Shown here piece after piece: positions 1 through 11,267 of a DNA stretch of 64,000 nucleotides. The number at the start of each line of letters is the position of its first letter. The first letter of the stretch is position 1. Position numbers and translations under genes: made by a program. The notes under the pieces were generated by a model that ran no database searches, was not told the origin of the DNA, and saw nothing but the letters and a program-made list of their open reading frames with translations. Origin of the DNA: Changpingibacter yushuensis (GTDB lineage: Bacteria > Actinomycetota > Actinomycetes > Actinomycetales > Actinomycetaceae); NCBI RefSeq assembly GCF_014041995.1, contig NZ_CP059492.1, forward strand, positions 1 to 64,000, read 5' to 3'.

Positions 1-201
1 TGTGGATTTCTTCTGGGGACAGACTTTTCTTTGTGAGGCCGCAAAACCCAAAAAGAATAACAAAGATGTAATTTCCACACCTGTGGAGATTCCTGTGGAT
101 AAACCGGGTGCGTTGTGGACTAGACTCCCCTAGTATTGCCTCGACGACCGCGATCTCGATGTTCCCATCGGTGGCGCTGACACCTTTTGCAAGGAGACTT
201 C
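1..201. promoter_or_regulatory. dnaA upstream region with DnaA boxes
   Basis: This 201-bp stretch precedes dnaA and runs off the window. It holds a perfect DnaA box (complement of TTATCCACA) at 94-102 and weaker box-like matches at 1-9, 71-79, 82-90 and about 113-121. Such boxes in front of dnaA are the usual basis for autoregulation by DnaA. A TAGTAT at 131-136 could be a -10 element, but I find no well-spaced -35. In actinobacteria rpmH normally lies beyond this point on the opposite strand, but it is outside the window. Confidence 0.7.
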
Positions 202-1857
202 ATGAACGACAGCAACCCAGCTCGGGATGCTTGGTCTGCAGCAACGGAACTATTGCGGGCCGAAGGTTCTTTGTCTAACTCGCAAGTTGCGTTCGTGCGG
301 ATGGCACATCCACTAGCCACAGTCGACGAAGTTTTCATGATTGCTGTGGGCTCCGACTTCGTAAAGTCGTGGATTGATGAACACGTAGCTGAAGAGATGA
401 CCAGCAAGCTCTCTGACATCTTGGCCCGCGATGTTCGCCTCATGATCTCGGTGGATCCGAGTATCAACGAGATGCAGCCACCAACCTCTGCTGGTGTTGC
501 TGGTCAGACACCAAGCGATGCCCAGCCAGTTGATTCATCCCCACTTGGTCAGTTTGCGTCACCAACTCACATCCCTGCGGAACCTTCCCCTCACTACGCG
601 AGTACACCCGCTGCACAGGCAACTGCCTACAGTCAGCCAACAGAGTATGCCGAACCAGCCACTCCATCGCGCGCAAACCATGATTTCCGTGAGCTGCCCT
701 CTGATTATCGGGAGATTCAATCCGAGTACCGCGATACCTTTGTAGATCCGAGGCGAAATGACGATCACCATTCATCGCGGGACATGGATCGCTATCCTCG
801 CTATCAAATGGCTGATACCACCGCTCTGAGTGTTCAGGCGCGGCTCAATCCTCGCTACACATTCGACAACTTCGTTATCGGTGATTCCAATAGATTTGCG
901 ACGGCGACGTCGTTGGCCGTATCAGAATCTCCTGGTACCACGTACAACCCCCTCTTTCTCTATTCGGATTCGGGGATGGGCAAGACCCACCTCATGCACG
1001 CCATTGGCAACTATGCCTTGAGTTTGTACCCTCGCATCAAGGTCCGCTATGTCAGTGCCGAGGAATTCACGAATGCCTTTATCAACTCCGTGCGTGATGG
1101 CCGCCAAGCTGAGTTCAAGGACCAGTTCCGCACTGTAGACATCCTCCTTATTGATGACATCCAGTTCATTGGTGGGCGTAACACCACCGTGGAGGAGTTC
1201 TTCCATACGTTCAACGCCCTGACAAACGCCAACAAGCAAATCGTCATCACGTCCGACGTCGCCCCAAATCTTCTCAATGGTTTTGAAGAGCGAATGCTCT
1301 CTCGATTCAACTCCGGCGTGACGGCCAGCATTGATAAACCAAATCTCGAGACGCGAATCGCCATCTTGGACAAGAAAGCAAGTGCCGATGGTATCCAAGT
1401 ACCACGCGATGTCCAGGAGTTCATTGCGACAAACATGACCACCAACATCCGTGAGATGGAGGGAGCTCTCAGGCGCGTCACTGCCTTTTCGGACCTCTCA
1501 AACCAGCCCGTTGATCTCACTCTCTCCGAGATGGTGCTCAAGGACCTCATCTCCAACCCGGAATCCGTAGAGATCACCGCGAGTCTCATCATGGGTCAGA
1601 CGGCCAACTACTTCCAGATCTCCATTGACGATCTGACATCGGCAGATCGCTCCCGAGGACTCGTGACCGCACGCCAGATTGCAATGTACTTGTGCCGTGA
1701 GATGACAGATCTTTCACTACCTAAAATTGGCGAGATCTTTGGCGGCCGTGACCACACCACCGTGATGCATGCCTATCGCAAGATCGACAAGCAAATGGCC
1801 GAGAAGCAAACCACCTACAACCAAGTATCCGAACTGACCAGCCGCATTCGGCAGTAG
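202..1857 (+). CDS. dnaA: Chromosomal replication initiator protein DnaA
   Basis: DnaA binds DnaA boxes at oriC, melts the origin and loads the helicase. The 551-residue protein has an N-terminal interaction domain, a long Gln/Pro/Ser-rich linker (about 90-215), an AAA+ domain with a P-loop near 256-264 and Walker B near LLIDDIQF, and the C-terminal DnaA signature [15 protein letters not shown] at about 513-527. ATG 202 is preferred over an in-frame TTG at 187 because AAGGAG at 191-196 sits 5 nt before it and would lie inside the longer reading. Oddity: the P-loop reads SDSGMGKT, so the first glycine of the usual GxxxxGKT is Ser. A terminator at 1888 ends the gene and oriC follows. Confidence 0.98.
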   Translation: MNDSNPARDAWSAATELLRAEGSLSNSQVAFVRMAHPLATVDEVFMIAVGSDFVKSWIDEHVAEEMTSKLSDILARDVRLMISVDPSINEMQPPTSAGVAGQTPSDAQPVDSSPLGQFASPTHIPAEPSPHYASTPAAQATAYSQPTEYAEPATPSRANHDFRELPSDYREIQSEYRDTFVDPRRNDDHHSSRDMDRYPRYQMADTTALSVQARLNPRYTFDNFVIGDSNRFATATSLAVSESPGTTYNPLFLYSDSGMGKTHLMHAIGNYALSLYPRIKVRYVSAEEFTNAFINSVRDGRQAEFKDQFRTVDILLIDDIQFIGGRNTTVEEFFHTFNALTNANKQIVITSDVAPNLLNGFEERMLSRFNSGVTASIDKPNLETRIAILDKKASADGIQVPRDVQEFIATNMTTNIREMEGALRRVTAFSDLSNQPVDLTLSEMVLKDLISNPESVEITASLIMGQTANYFQISIDDLTSADRSRGLVTARQIAMYLCREMTDLSLPKIGEIFGGRDHTTVMHAYRKIDKQMAEKQTTYNQVSELTSRIRQ

Positions 1858-1887
1858 ATAGTCAACGCTCATCGCCTTTGTCTTCTC

Positions 1888-1924
1888 GTGCCCATCGGAT
1901 TCCTCCGGTGGGCACCCTTTTTGC
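1888..1924 (+). terminator. Rho-independent terminator after dnaA
   Basis: A 12-bp stem (one G-U pair) with arms 1888-1899 and 1904-1915 and a TTCC loop is followed by CCTTTTTG. It lies 30 bp after the dnaA stop codon, so dnaA and dnaN are probably separate transcripts. Confidence 0.85.
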
Positions 1925-2386
1925 CTGAAAAGAAGCCAAAACCGTGAAATCCACAGCTTCTGTGAACATCGTGTTCGCAAGCCACAGAATTCTGAGGATC
2001 AACGAGGTCCATATGTGGACTATCCACCTGTGAAAAAGTTTCATCCACAATCCCCAACCTTTTTCCACACCCCAACCACAACCAGTTTGCACACTACAAT
2101 GGCAAGTGTTTCCAACGATTCGAACAGCTATCCACAGGATCCACAAGGCCTACTACTACCACCAGTAATTACAAGAAATGAGAACAACCACGGTCTTGGA
2201 CTGCACAACCCCAACCCATCGCGTCGAGTTCGCTTTCGAATCACAAGAAGTGTGGCTGTCTCGCGTAAGGTAGTGCTGGGCTATCAGTTCATCTGGGCCG
2301 AAGTTGTAGTTTCCTTAAGGAGCTCACGTTTCGACCGTTGAATCTAGATGCATGAAGATTTTGAAATCCGGAAGGAAGGTTCAGCT
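1925..2386. other. Chromosomal origin of replication (oriC), dnaA-dnaN interval
   Basis: The gap between dnaA and dnaN is AT-richer than its surroundings and crowded with DnaA-box-like sequences on both strands: 2014-2022 and 2020-2028 (back to back), 2041-2049 (TCATCCACA), 2061-2069 (TTTTCCACA), 2128-2136 (CTATCCACA) and 2137-2145. Most differ from TTATCCACA by one or two bases. Position between dnaA and dnaN and box density identify it as oriC. The exact unwinding element is not obvious; the A/C-rich stretch around 2040-2110 is one candidate. Confidence 0.9.
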
Positions 2387-3520
2387 GTGAAGCTTCGAGT
2401 TGAGCATGATGTGTTTACTGATGCTGTTTCGTGGGTTGCCCGCACAATTCCGTCGCGTCCATCGCTGCCGGTGCTAGCTGGGATCAAGATTGAGGCCTCA
2501 CGTGAGGGAACCATCGCTCTCAGCTCGTATGATCCAGACATCTCTTCATACGCACTCATCGAAGCCGATGTGGACGAACCTGGTGAGATTCTGGTTCATG
2601 GTCGCCTTCTGTCTGACTTCGCCAAAGCTCTACCTAATCGGGCAATCGACATGGAGACTTCAGGCTCAAAGCTTGAGATAGTCTGTGCGTCCTCGCATAT
2701 TGCAATGCAGTCAATGCCGCTCGAGGATTATCCGGAATCTCCTGAGATGCCAGCGGTGACTGGCCAAGTCGACGGCGCCACATGGCAAGAAGCGGTGTCA
2801 CAGGTTGTCACGGCGGCATCGAATGATGACACTCTGCCTCTGCTCGTCTCTGTTTGCATTGAGATCGAAGGTTCGAAGATCTCTCTCATGGCCACTGATC
2901 GCTACCGCTTAGCAGTGCGTGATCTGACCTGGCAACCAACAGATCCAACTGTTTCAGCGCGCATCCTAGTTCGTGCCTCGCGCCTCTCCGACATTGCGAA
3001 AGCACTCGGATCTGTTGGCAACGTTGAAGTATCTATAGATAACTCGGGCCGGGCGGGCCTCATCGGTTTCTCTGCAGCTGGTCGTCAGAATGTTGCACGT
3101 CTTATCGATGGCGATTATCCGCAAGTACGCGGCCTCTTCCCACCCGAGATGAGTGGTTTTGCAGTGGTTCGCCGTCAAGACCTCCTCGATGCGCTCAAGC
3201 GTGCGCGCCTCGTGGTTGAGAAGAACTCAGCAGTGAGGCTCTCCTTTAGCGAAGGGCAGGTGATTCTCGAGGCCGGGCAAGGTGACAATGCTCAGACAAG
3301 TGAAGCACTCGAGGCTTACCTCAACGGTGAGGACATCACGATGGCCTTCAATCCAACCTTCCTTCAGGAAGGGTTGAGTTCTGTCTCTTCGCCGTTCATC
3401 CGAGTTTCGTTCACACATTCCACGAAGCCTGCCGTCATGACGGCTCAGGATGAGATCGACGGTGATGATCTTGAGGATTTCCGACTGTTGCAGATGCCGA
3501 TCCGCATCTACGGAAACTGA
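2387..3520 (+). CDS. dnaN: DNA polymerase III beta subunit (sliding clamp)
   Basis: The protein forms the ring that tethers DNA polymerase III to DNA. It is 377 residues, the usual clamp length, and begins MKLRVEHDVFTDAVSWVARTIP, matching actinobacterial clamps. I chose GTG 2387 because GAAGGAAGG at 2370-2378 is well placed and family proteins start here; an ATG at 2348 would add 13 residues without a ribosome site. The C-terminus LLQMPIRIYGN resembles the usual (L)MP(V/I)R end. recF follows after 14 bp. Confidence 0.97.
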   Translation: MKLRVEHDVFTDAVSWVARTIPSRPSLPVLAGIKIEASREGTIALSSYDPDISSYALIEADVDEPGEILVHGRLLSDFAKALPNRAIDMETSGSKLEIVCASSHIAMQSMPLEDYPESPEMPAVTGQVDGATWQEAVSQVVTAASNDDTLPLLVSVCIEIEGSKISLMATDRYRLAVRDLTWQPTDPTVSARILVRASRLSDIAKALGSVGNVEVSIDNSGRAGLIGFSAAGRQNVARLIDGDYPQVRGLFPPEMSGFAVVRRQDLLDALKRARLVVEKNSAVRLSFSEGQVILEAGQGDNAQTSEALEAYLNGEDITMAFNPTFLQEGLSSVSSPFIRVSFTHSTKPAVMTAQDEIDGDDLEDFRLLQMPIRIYGN

Positions 3521-3534
3521 CAAGGCCGTGAGGC

Positions 3535-4779
3535 GTGTATCTGACTGATCTGGCACTGTCAGACTTTCGATCTTACGAGCAGGTACTTCTTTCTCTGCGA
3601 CCAGGCATTACCACTTTCGTCGGTGAGAATGGTCAAGGTAAGACCAACATTGTTGAAGCTATCGGTTATCTCGCAACGCTTTCATCTCACAGGGTTTCTT
3701 CCGACGCAGCTTTGATTCGGCAGGGATCCACAGCTGCGGTGGTGCGTGCCCGTGTGATGCACGGAGATCACCCAACAACGGTTGAAGTTGAGATCTACGC
3801 TGGTCATGCCAACCGGGCTCGGGTTAATCGGGGGCAGGTTCGTCCTCCAGAAATACTGGGGAACATTCGTGCTGTGACTTTTGCTCCTGAGGATTTGGAG
3901 TTGGTGCGCGCCGATCCGGGTGCAAGGCGCCGTTTTCTCGACGACGTCATGGTCCAGATCAGGCCTCGCCTCGCGGGCGTTTCAGCTGAATACGACAAGG
4001 TTGCCCGGCAGCGTGCCGCAGTTTTGAAGGCTGCGAGTGCTGCTCGCCGGCGCGGACGCAGTGTTAACCATGAAGCGATTGATGTCTGGGATGCCCAGCT
4101 CGCAAAGCTCGGTTCGCAGATCACTGCAGCGAGATCCCAGATAGTTACCGGGCTCCGCCCACATGTTGTGGACTATTATCGCTTGGTTTCGGGTGGTAGA
4201 GGCGAAGCGCGGATTGATTACAAAGCTAACGCGTTGCGCGGATTGTTTGAGCTGCCTTCGCCGCTTCAGATCCAAGATCCCGAGTTAGGGAAGTCAAGAG
4301 CTGCGGAGGTTGATCAACAAGAAGCGAAGTTGGCGGACGCCGGCGCTGTTGAGAAGATGCTGCTCGAAGCTATGGAACAGCGCCGCGATCAAGAGATTGA
4401 TCGCGGTGTGAACCTCGTCGGACCGCATCGTGATGAGTTGGTGCTTTCTCTGGGAACACTTCCGGCAAAGGGATTTGCGTCCCACGGTGAATCATGGAGT
4501 TATGCGTTGGCGCTACGGCTGGGGGCGTGGCAGTTCCTCCGCGAAGATGTTTCGGGTGAGTGGTCCGAGGATGGCGAACCGATCCTTATCCTCGACGACG
4601 TCTTCGCCGAACTCGACTCTCAACGCCGTTCGCGTCTAGCCGAGATCGTGGCCGACGCTGGCCAAGTATTTGTGACTGCCGCTGTGGGCGATGATTTGCC
4701 GGAAGGCCTTGTCGGGCAACGGTTTTTGGTTCACGATGGGACTGTGAATGAGGTCCACGATGAACAACAGCAAAGTTGA
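3535..4779 (+). CDS. recF: DNA replication and repair protein RecF
   Basis: RecF is an SMC-like ATPase that loads RecA at single-strand gaps. The 414-residue protein starts MYLTDLALSDFRSYE, has Walker A GENGQGKTN at about 31-39, and an ABC/SMC-type Walker B with D-loop (LILDDVFAELDSQRR) near 345-360. It starts at GTG 3535. Its 3' end overlaps the DUF721 gene by 20 bp, indicating translational coupling in the dnaN-recF-DUF721 unit. Confidence 0.96.
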   Translation: MYLTDLALSDFRSYEQVLLSLRPGITTFVGENGQGKTNIVEAIGYLATLSSHRVSSDAALIRQGSTAAVVRARVMHGDHPTTVEVEIYAGHANRARVNRGQVRPPEILGNIRAVTFAPEDLELVRADPGARRRFLDDVMVQIRPRLAGVSAEYDKVARQRAAVLKAASAARRRGRSVNHEAIDVWDAQLAKLGSQITAARSQIVTGLRPHVVDYYRLVSGGRGEARIDYKANALRGLFELPSPLQIQDPELGKSRAAEVDQQEAKLADAGAVEKMLLEAMEQRRDQEIDRGVNLVGPHRDELVLSLGTLPAKGFASHGESWSYALALRLGAWQFLREDVSGEWSEDGEPILILDDVFAELDSQRRSRLAEIVADAGQVFVTAAVGDDLPEGLVGQRFLVHDGTVNEVHDEQQQS

Positions 4780-5368
4780 GGCCGCTCGGCTAGCAGCAGC
4801 ACAAATGAACGGTGACGTTCTGGCGCTGCGAATACTCGACCGCGCGCGAGAAGCCGCGTTCTCGCGTGGTGAGACCAGGACTCGCCGCCCCAGCGCTGGT
4901 CAGATGGCCCGCGAGCTTGAACAGGGACAGGGCGAAGAAGGAATTGGTGATGAACCAGTTTCGCCCGGCCCTGGCTGGGGAGACGTCGGTTCGGGTCCAC
5001 GGCCGTCCCGGCGCGACCCGCATCCGATTAGTGATCTTCTTGAGCGCACGATCCGCGACAAAGGATGGGGAACTCAGCTCAAAGTGGCAGCTGTGCTCGC
5101 GAGATGGCCGGAGATTGTGGGGCCAACCATTGCCAAGCATTGTGTTGTTGAGTCTTTTGACGACGACGGCGTCTTGACGTTACGTACGTCGTCGACCTCG
5201 TGGGAAGCACAGATCAACGCACTTCTTGCAACTCTTGAGGCACGAGTTGTGGAAGAAGTGGGCGAAGGAATCGTCAAGAAGATCATGGTGATTGGCCCAA
5301 ACCGACCGTCTTGGAAGCATGGCAGGCTTTCGGTTCCGGGGAGAGGGCCACGGGATACATACGATTAG
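4760..5368 (+). CDS. DUF721 (DciA-like) protein
   Basis: DUF721/DciA proteins are helicase-operator factors in bacteria lacking DnaC/DnaI loaders; in actinobacteria the gene sits between recF and gyrB, as here. The 202-residue protein has a low-complexity N-terminal half (about 30-95) and a C-terminal DUF721 domain (about 96-190) with WPEIVGPTIAKHC and LRTSSTSWEAQINAL. ATG 4760 is favoured over ATG 4748, which has no separate ribosome site. The start lies inside recF. Role as helicase loader is inferred from the family and position. Confidence 0.88.
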   Translation: MNNSKVEAARLAAAQMNGDVLALRILDRAREAAFSRGETRTRRPSAGQMARELEQGQGEEGIGDEPVSPGPGWGDVGSGPRPSRRDPHPISDLLERTIRDKGWGTQLKVAAVLARWPEIVGPTIAKHCVVESFDDDGVLTLRTSSTSWEAQINALLATLEARVVEEVGEGIVKKIMVIGPNRPSWKHGRLSVPGRGPRDTYD

Positions 5369-5676
5369 CTGGGAAATCGCGGACTAGCCGCCCAACTCTG
5401 GCGATCCAGACTGCTGATTCAGATGGTGGTTTTCCACGGGTTCGGTGATGAACTCTGGAACGGAAATGGCGGCCGATGCCTGCGCAAGGCTTTCAAATCT
5501 CCATGTTTGGTGTGGTAATGGCGTTTTGGTGGGGAGGGTCGCTCTAACTGACGCCGTAGATACGCTAGAATGGATTTTGCAGCTTTGTGTGTAGGTCCCT
5601 ACTAAATGGGTGCCTAAACGAACTGAGAGCCATTCTGGCAAAACCTCATCGTCCATTGTGAAGGAGAAGCTCGAGC
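5369..5676 (+). promoter_or_regulatory. gyrB upstream region
   Basis: This 308-bp gap has no convincing ORF. TAGAAT at 5566-5571 resembles a -10 element, but the best -35 candidates are poorly spaced, so I do not fix a promoter. AAGGAG at 5661-5666 is the gyrB ribosome site. Confidence 0.45.
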
Positions 5677-7782
5677 GTGTCTGAAGACGTTTCGAACGTA
5701 CCGGATTCACCGATCTCAGAAGTGGAAGCCAGTGAAATGGCAACCGTGTCTGAAGCCCACCATGTTGGCGAGGTTTCCAGAGATCAATCATACGATGCCT
5801 CAAACATTACTGTTCTTGAAGGCCTCGAGGCGGTTCGGAAGCGCCCGGGTATGTATATCGGTTCCACCGGTGAGCGCGGCCTGCATCACCTTGTCTATGA
5901 AGTAGTGGACAACGCGGTTGATGAAGCCCTCGCCGGATACTGCGACCACATTGAGGTAACCATCCTTGAGAACGGTGGCGTCCGGGTGGTAGACAACGGC
6001 CGTGGCATTCCTGTTGATGAGCATCCTACTGAGCACCGCCCGGCCGTTGAGGTAGTTATGACTATCCTCCACGCGGGTGGAAAGTTTGGACAGGGTGGAT
6101 ACGCCGTGTCTGGTGGCCTTCACGGAGTGGGTGTTTCTGTTGTGAACGCCCTGTCTTACCGGATGGAGACCGAAATTCGGCGTGATGGATACGTCTGGCG
6201 CATTGCATTTGAGAACGGCGTGCCGGTTGCCCCGCTCGAACGCGGTGAGAAGACGGAAGAAGTCGGGACTACTCAGACATTCTGGGCAAACCCAGAGATC
6301 TTTGAAACCACGGACTACGATTTTGAGACGCTGCGCAAGCGTTTCCACCAGATGTCCTTCCTCAATAAGGACCTACGAATCACGCTGCTCGATGAACGTG
6401 CGTCAGCAGTCGCAGAAGGTGACGAAGTCACAGGTGATGCCGCCGGCGAAGCCGATGATGCTAAGCCTGGTCACCGCGAGGTCTCTTACATGTACTCGGG
6501 TGGTCTGCTGGACTACGTGAAGTACCTCAACTCAACCAAGAAGGTTGAAGTTGTTCATCCGGACGTCATCTACTTCGAGGCTGAAGATACCGAGAAGAAG
6601 ATCCAGTGTGAAGTCGCAATGCAATGGACCTCGGCTTACTCCGAATCCGTCAATACCTTCGCAAACACGATCAACACCACTGAGGGCGGCACACACGAAG
6701 AGGGTTTCCGCGCAGCATTGACCTCGGTCATCAACAAGTACGCACGCGATAAGAACTTGCTGAAGGACAAAGACCCAAACCTTTCTGGTGATGACATTCG
6801 CGAAGGCCTGACCGCCATCATTTCGGTCAAGCTTGGCAATCCTCAGTTTGAGGGTCAGACCAAAACCAAGCTTGGCAACACTGAAGCGCGCACCTTTGTG
6901 CAGCAGCAGGTCTACGCCAACCTCACGGATTGGCTGGATATTCACCCCAGTGAGGCACGGGAGATTATCCGGAAGGCTACCCAGGCATATGCTGCCCGCG
7001 CCGCCGCCCGGAAGGCTCGCGAAGCGACCCGCCGCAAGTCTGTTCTGGAATCGGCTTCCATGCCCGGAAAGCTCAAGGATTGCACCTCGCGTCACCCCGA
7101 AGAATGTGAAATCTTCATCGTTGAGGGTGATTCAGCAGGTGGCTCTGCGGTGAACGGTCGTGATCCAGAGCATCAGGCAATCATGCCCATTCGTGGCAAG
7201 ATCCTCAACGTGGAAAAGGCCCGCTTGGACCGTGCGTTGGGCTCCGATACCATCCAAGGACTCATCACAGCTTTCGGCACCAACATTGCCGACGACTTCG
7301 ACCTGTCTAAGCTGCGCTATCACAAGATTGTGTTTATGGCCGATGCCGATGTGGATGGTTCGCACATCGCGACCCTCCTTCTCACACTGGTCTATCGTTA
7401 CATGCGCCCGCTCGTCGAGAACGGCCATGTTTACCTCGCCATGCCACCGCTGTATCGCATCAAGTGGACCAATGCCCCTCATGACTATGTGTTCTCAGAT
7501 AAGGAACGTGACGTCAAACTTGTGGAAGGCAAGGAAAAGGGGTGGCGCCTGCCTAAGGATGAGAGTCAGCGTATCCAGCGCTACAAGGGACTTGGCGAAA
7601 TGAATGCCGAGGAACTGTGGGAGACAACCATGGATCCCGAACACAGAACCCTCAAGCAGGTCACCATCGGTGAGGCCGCCGCAACAGATGAAACCTTCTC
7701 CATCCTGATGGGTGAAGATGTGGAATCCCGCCGCAGCTTCATCCAGCGCAATGCGCACGACGTCCGCTTCCTCGACATCTAA
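5677..7782 (+). CDS. gyrB: DNA gyrase subunit B
   Basis: GyrB supplies the ATPase that drives negative supercoiling by the GyrA2B2 complex. The 701-residue protein has a 45-residue variable N-terminus, the GHKL ATPase domain ([45 protein letters not shown]), the transducer domain, and a TOPRIM domain with [11 protein letters not shown] (about 485-495), [12 protein letters not shown] and DADVDGSHI. It starts at GTG 5677 with AAGGAG 10 nt upstream. gyrA follows after 18 bp, so the two are co-transcribed. Confidence 0.98.
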   Translation: MSEDVSNVPDSPISEVEASEMATVSEAHHVGEVSRDQSYDASNITVLEGLEAVRKRPGMYIGSTGERGLHHLVYEVVDNAVDEALAGYCDHIEVTILENGGVRVVDNGRGIPVDEHPTEHRPAVEVVMTILHAGGKFGQGGYAVSGGLHGVGVSVVNALSYRMETEIRRDGYVWRIAFENGVPVAPLERGEKTEEVGTTQTFWANPEIFETTDYDFETLRKRFHQMSFLNKDLRITLLDERASAVAEGDEVTGDAAGEADDAKPGHREVSYMYSGGLLDYVKYLNSTKKVEVVHPDVIYFEAEDTEKKIQCEVAMQWTSAYSESVNTFANTINTTEGGTHEEGFRAALTSVINKYARDKNLLKDKDPNLSGDDIREGLTAIISVKLGNPQFEGQTKTKLGNTEARTFVQQQVYANLTDWLDIHPSEAREIIRKATQAYAARAAARKAREATRRKSVLESASMPGKLKDCTSRHPEECEIFIVEGDSAGGSAVNGRDPEHQAIMPIRGKILNVEKARLDRALGSDTIQGLITAFGTNIADDFDLSKLRYHKIVFMADADVDGSHIATLLLTLVYRYMRPLVENGHVYLAMPPLYRIKWTNAPHDYVFSDKERDVKLVEGKEKGWRLPKDESQRIQRYKGLGEMNAEELWETTMDPEHRTLKQVTIGEAAATDETFSILMGEDVESRRSFIQRNAHDVRFLDI

Positions 7783-7800
7783 ACACAAGGCTGAATTTTC

Positions 7801-10479
7801 GTGAACGACGATATTGACGATCTGAACCCAGAACACAACCGTCCAGCCGAAGGCGGTACATACCACCACGGCGCCATTATGGATGTGGACCTCCAGCGCG
7901 AGATGGAGAAGTCCTACCTCGACTACGCGATGTCCGTCATTGTGGGCCGTGCTCTTCCGGATGTACGTGACGGTATGAAGCCGGTACACCGCCGTGTTTT
8001 GTACGCGATGTACGACGGCGGATACCGGCCAGACAACTCTTTCTCCAAGGCAGCCAAAATCGTTGGCGATGTCATGGGCCACTACCATCCACACGGTGAT
8101 GCAGCCATTTATGACACGCTAGTGCGCTTGGTACAGCCATGGGCTCTGCGTTATCCGCTGGTTGCTGGTCAGGGCAACTTCGGTACTCCTGGTGATCTGG
8201 GAGCTGCAGCTCCTCGGTATACCGAGGCAAAGATGGCACCTCTGGCAATGGAGATGGTGCGTGACATCAAAGAGGGTACGGTCGATTTCGAGCCCAACTA
8301 CGATGGTTCCCTCCAAGAACCCATGGTTCTCACGGCACGGTTCCCCAACCTTTTGGTGAATGGTTCAGAGGGCATCGCAGTTGGTATGGCCACCCGCATC
8401 CCGCCCCACAACCTTCGCGAGGTCAACGAAGGCGTGCAGTGGTACTTGCAGCATCCAGAGGCCAGCAAGGAGGAACTGCTGGGAGAGTTGATGCGGCGCG
8501 TCAAGGGCCCAGATTTCCCAACAGGTGCCACCATTCTTGGAACTCGTGGCATTGAAGACATGTATCGCACCGGGCACGGTTCTATTACCCAGCGGGCAGT
8601 GGTGGAAGTGGATGAGATCCACAATCGTCAGTGCTTGGTTATCACTGATCTTCCATATCAGGTCAATCCAGATCGCCTCCTCGACAAGATGGTCGAAGGT
8701 ATCAAGGATGGCCGTCTTCCAGGCATCGCTGATATCCGTGACGAAACCTCGGGGCGTGCAGGGCAACGCATCGTCGTCGTTCTGAAGAAGGATGCCGTTG
8801 CCAAGGTTGTGCTCAACAACCTCTACAAGCACACCCAACTCCAGAACAACTTCCCAGCCAACATGCTGGCACTGGTGGATGGCGTTCCACGCACACTTTC
8901 GCTAGATGGTTTTGTGCGCCATTGGGTAACACACCAGATTGATGTTATTCGCAGGCGCACCCAATATCGCCTCAACGAGGCACTCAAGCGACTCCACATC
9001 TTGGAGGGCTACCTCAAGGCGCTCGATGTGTTGGACGAAGTAATTGCGTTGATTCGCCGCTCCCCAACAGTGGATGAGGCCCGCAACGGCCTCATCGCGA
9101 TGCTCGAAATCGATGCGGATCAGGCGAACGCAATTCTTGAGATGCAGCTGCGCCGCTTGGCCGCACTCGAACGTCAGAAGATCATCGACGAATACAACGA
9201 CAAGATGATCCTCGTGACCGACTACCGCGACATCTTGGCCCGCGAAGATCGTCAGCGCACAATCATTTCTGAAGAACTCCAGCAGATCGTAGACAAGTAC
9301 GGCGACGAACGCCGCACAACGATTCTTCCGTTCGATGGAGAGATGTCAGTTGAGGATCTCATCCCTGAAGAAGACGTGGTTGTAACCATCACGCGAGGCG
9401 GCTTTGTAAAGCGCACCAAGGTCAGTGAGTACCGGGCCCAGCATCGTGGAGGCAAGGGAATCAAGGGCGCACAGTTGCGAGGCGACGACGTCGTCGAACA
9501 TTTTGGTGTTTCCTCAACCCACGATTGGCAACTGCTCTTCACAAACTTCGGACGGATATACCGAATCAAGGGTTATGAGCTCCCCGAAGGAGGGCGCGAC
9601 GCCCGTGGGCAGCACGTTGCAAACGTACTTGCATTCCAACCAGATGAGAAGATCGCATCGGTCATCACGCTCAAGAATTACACCCAGGCCACGTACTTAG
9701 TACTCGCAACGGCCGACGGGTTGGTCAAGAAGACGCGTTTGGCGGAATACGATTCTTCCCGGGCAGCGGGACTCATCGCCATCAAGCTTCGGGAGCATGG
9801 CGATGGCACTATGGACCAGGTCGTGGCTGCGTGCTTGGTGGATGAGGGTGACGATATTCTGCTCGTCTCCCGCAAGGGGCAATCGCTGCGATTCACAGCC
9901 GACGACGAAACGTTGCGTCCGATGGGACGATCAGCTTCCGGTGTGCGTGGCATGAAGTTCCGCCAAGGGGATTCATTGCTCACGATGGACGTGGTCCACG
10001 AGGGTTCCGAGGTCTTCATTGTGACCGAGGGCGGATTCGCTAAGCGAACCCTAGAAAGCGAATACCGTGTTCAGGGGCGTTCGGGCCTTGGCATCAAGGT
10101 TGCGAAGCTGACTGAGGCTCGCGGTGACCTCGTAGGTGCGCTCATCACGCATTCGGGTGAAGAGGTTCTTGTGATCATGGAGTCAGGCAAGGTTATGCGT
10201 TCCTCCGTGGATGAGGTTTCGCTGACGGGCCGCACAACTCAGGGTGTGACCTTCACCCGTCCTGATGATGATGACCGGATCATTGGAATTGCGCGTAATG
10301 CTGAAGCCGAGCTCGAAGAAGAAATCGAAGAGCATGGCACAGATGAGGGCACTTCTGACCAGAGTGAAATGCCAACTGATGCGGCAGGACACACTGAGAC
10401 ATCAGGAAACGAAGAGAAAGAGGCGGTAGCCTCTGACGTAGTAGAAGCTGAAGAGTCCACCGAGGGCGACCTCGACTGA
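7801..10479 (+). CDS. gyrA: DNA gyrase subunit A
   Basis: GyrA is the DNA breakage-reunion subunit. The 892-residue protein has the winged-helix/tower region with the active tyrosine in [14 protein letters not shown] (Tyr about 140), [16 protein letters not shown] in the quinolone-resistance region, and C-terminal beta-pinwheel repeats; the GyrA box is [10 protein letters not shown]. The quinolone-sensitive position reads HGDAAIYD, so Ala occupies the site that is Ser in E. coli (Ser83 equivalent), as in some mycobacteria. The last 70 residues are very acidic (Glu/Asp/Ser rich). GTG start; AAGG at 7787-7790. Confidence 0.98.
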   Translation: MNDDIDDLNPEHNRPAEGGTYHHGAIMDVDLQREMEKSYLDYAMSVIVGRALPDVRDGMKPVHRRVLYAMYDGGYRPDNSFSKAAKIVGDVMGHYHPHGDAAIYDTLVRLVQPWALRYPLVAGQGNFGTPGDLGAAAPRYTEAKMAPLAMEMVRDIKEGTVDFEPNYDGSLQEPMVLTARFPNLLVNGSEGIAVGMATRIPPHNLREVNEGVQWYLQHPEASKEELLGELMRRVKGPDFPTGATILGTRGIEDMYRTGHGSITQRAVVEVDEIHNRQCLVITDLPYQVNPDRLLDKMVEGIKDGRLPGIADIRDETSGRAGQRIVVVLKKDAVAKVVLNNLYKHTQLQNNFPANMLALVDGVPRTLSLDGFVRHWVTHQIDVIRRRTQYRLNEALKRLHILEGYLKALDVLDEVIALIRRSPTVDEARNGLIAMLEIDADQANAILEMQLRRLAALERQKIIDEYNDKMILVTDYRDILAREDRQRTIISEELQQIVDKYGDERRTTILPFDGEMSVEDLIPEEDVVVTITRGGFVKRTKVSEYRAQHRGGKGIKGAQLRGDDVVEHFGVSSTHDWQLLFTNFGRIYRIKGYELPEGGRDARGQHVANVLAFQPDEKIASVITLKNYTQATYLVLATADGLVKKTRLAEYDSSRAAGLIAIKLREHGDGTMDQVVAACLVDEGDDILLVSRKGQSLRFTADDETLRPMGRSASGVRGMKFRQGDSLLTMDVVHEGSEVFIVTEGGFAKRTLESEYRVQGRSGLGIKVAKLTEARGDLVGALITHSGEEVLVIMESGKVMRSSVDEVSLTGRTTQGVTFTRPDDDDRIIGIARNAEAELEEEIEEHGTDEGTSDQSEMPTDAAGHTETSGNEEKEAVASDVVEAEESTEGDLD

Positions 10480-10494
10480 GTGCACGGAGAAGTT

Positions 10495-11148
10495 ATGAGC
10501 GATAACGAGCGCAGACAAGCGGAGCAACCCGCTGTTACAGGTGCCGCGGCTCCGATGCGGCGATCTGCGGTGGAACGGATGGCTGAGGAGGGTATGGGGC
10601 AAACTGCTTCAACCACACAGTCCTTTGGTACTCAGGAGAGCTTCAATAGAGCGAGCGGTTCGCCAACACTAGAAGCTGAGGCCGGGCTGGGTGCTGATCC
10701 ATTTGCTATGGGTGGCACGCAGGCACCAACAGGTGCCCGGCCAGAGGCAGCGCCTAAGGTGGCAAGGCCCGCTCCCAAGCGTGCAGTTGGCATTCGGCGG
10801 ATCCATATGACTATCTCGAAGGTCGATCCGTTCTCTGCCCTCAAGCTCGGCTTTCTCGTTTCCGTCGCCGTTGGCGTCATGACTGTTGTGGCGATGGCGC
10901 TCATCTGGTTTGTTCTGGATAGCATGCATGTGTTCTCACAGATCAACACCTTGATGACCACCCTGGGATCCGAGCAGCTGCTTCAACTCATCCAGTACCT
11001 AGAGTTCGGGAGGTGGATGAGCTTCGCGGTGATCGTAGCGATCATGGACGTGGTCTTGCTGACCGCACTCTCTGCTGTTGGGGCTCTGATCTACAACCTC
11101 ATTGCGGCACTCGTGGGAGGTATGAGAATTACTGTTACAGATGAGTGA
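10495..11148 (+). CDS. DUF3566 membrane protein
   Basis: This is the small membrane protein routinely found just after gyrA in actinobacteria; its biochemical role is unknown. It has 217 residues: a disordered N-terminal 100 (Gly/Ala/Pro/Gln rich) followed by the DUF3566 core starting RRIHMTISKVDPFSALKLGFL, with two membrane segments at about 117-140 and 171-200. ATG 10495 is chosen over GTG 10480 because GGAGAA at 10486-10491 precedes it. It starts 15 bp after gyrA and is probably in the same transcript. Confidence 0.9.
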   Translation: MSDNERRQAEQPAVTGAAAPMRRSAVERMAEEGMGQTASTTQSFGTQESFNRASGSPTLEAEAGLGADPFAMGGTQAPTGARPEAAPKVARPAPKRAVGIRRIHMTISKVDPFSALKLGFLVSVAVGVMTVVAMALIWFVLDSMHVFSQINTLMTTLGSEQLLQLIQYLEFGRWMSFAVIVAIMDVVLLTALSAVGALIYNLIAALVGGMRITVTDE

Positions 11149-11210
11149 TTCATACATCTGAAGCAGGCTGCCCGCCGGAAAGTGATACATATCGCCATGG
11201 CCTGTTCTGT

Positions 11211-11239
11211 TTGGACATTGGTGAGCGCGTTGTTGTAAT
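11211..11239 (+). promoter_or_regulatory. Candidate promoter of tRNA-Ile
   Basis: TTGGAC (11211-11216) and TGTAAT (11234-11239) are 17 bp apart and end 28 bp before the mature tRNA-Ile. The layout matches sigma-70-type promoters; assignment is from sequence only. Confidence 0.5.
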
Positions 11240-11267
11240 CTAATTCGGCACCCATAAGGGTGGCTTC

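Noticed and set aside
922-1592. Long minus-strand reading frames within dnaA
   Set aside because: They lie opposite a well-supported gene, lack ribosome sites and have no recognisable motif.
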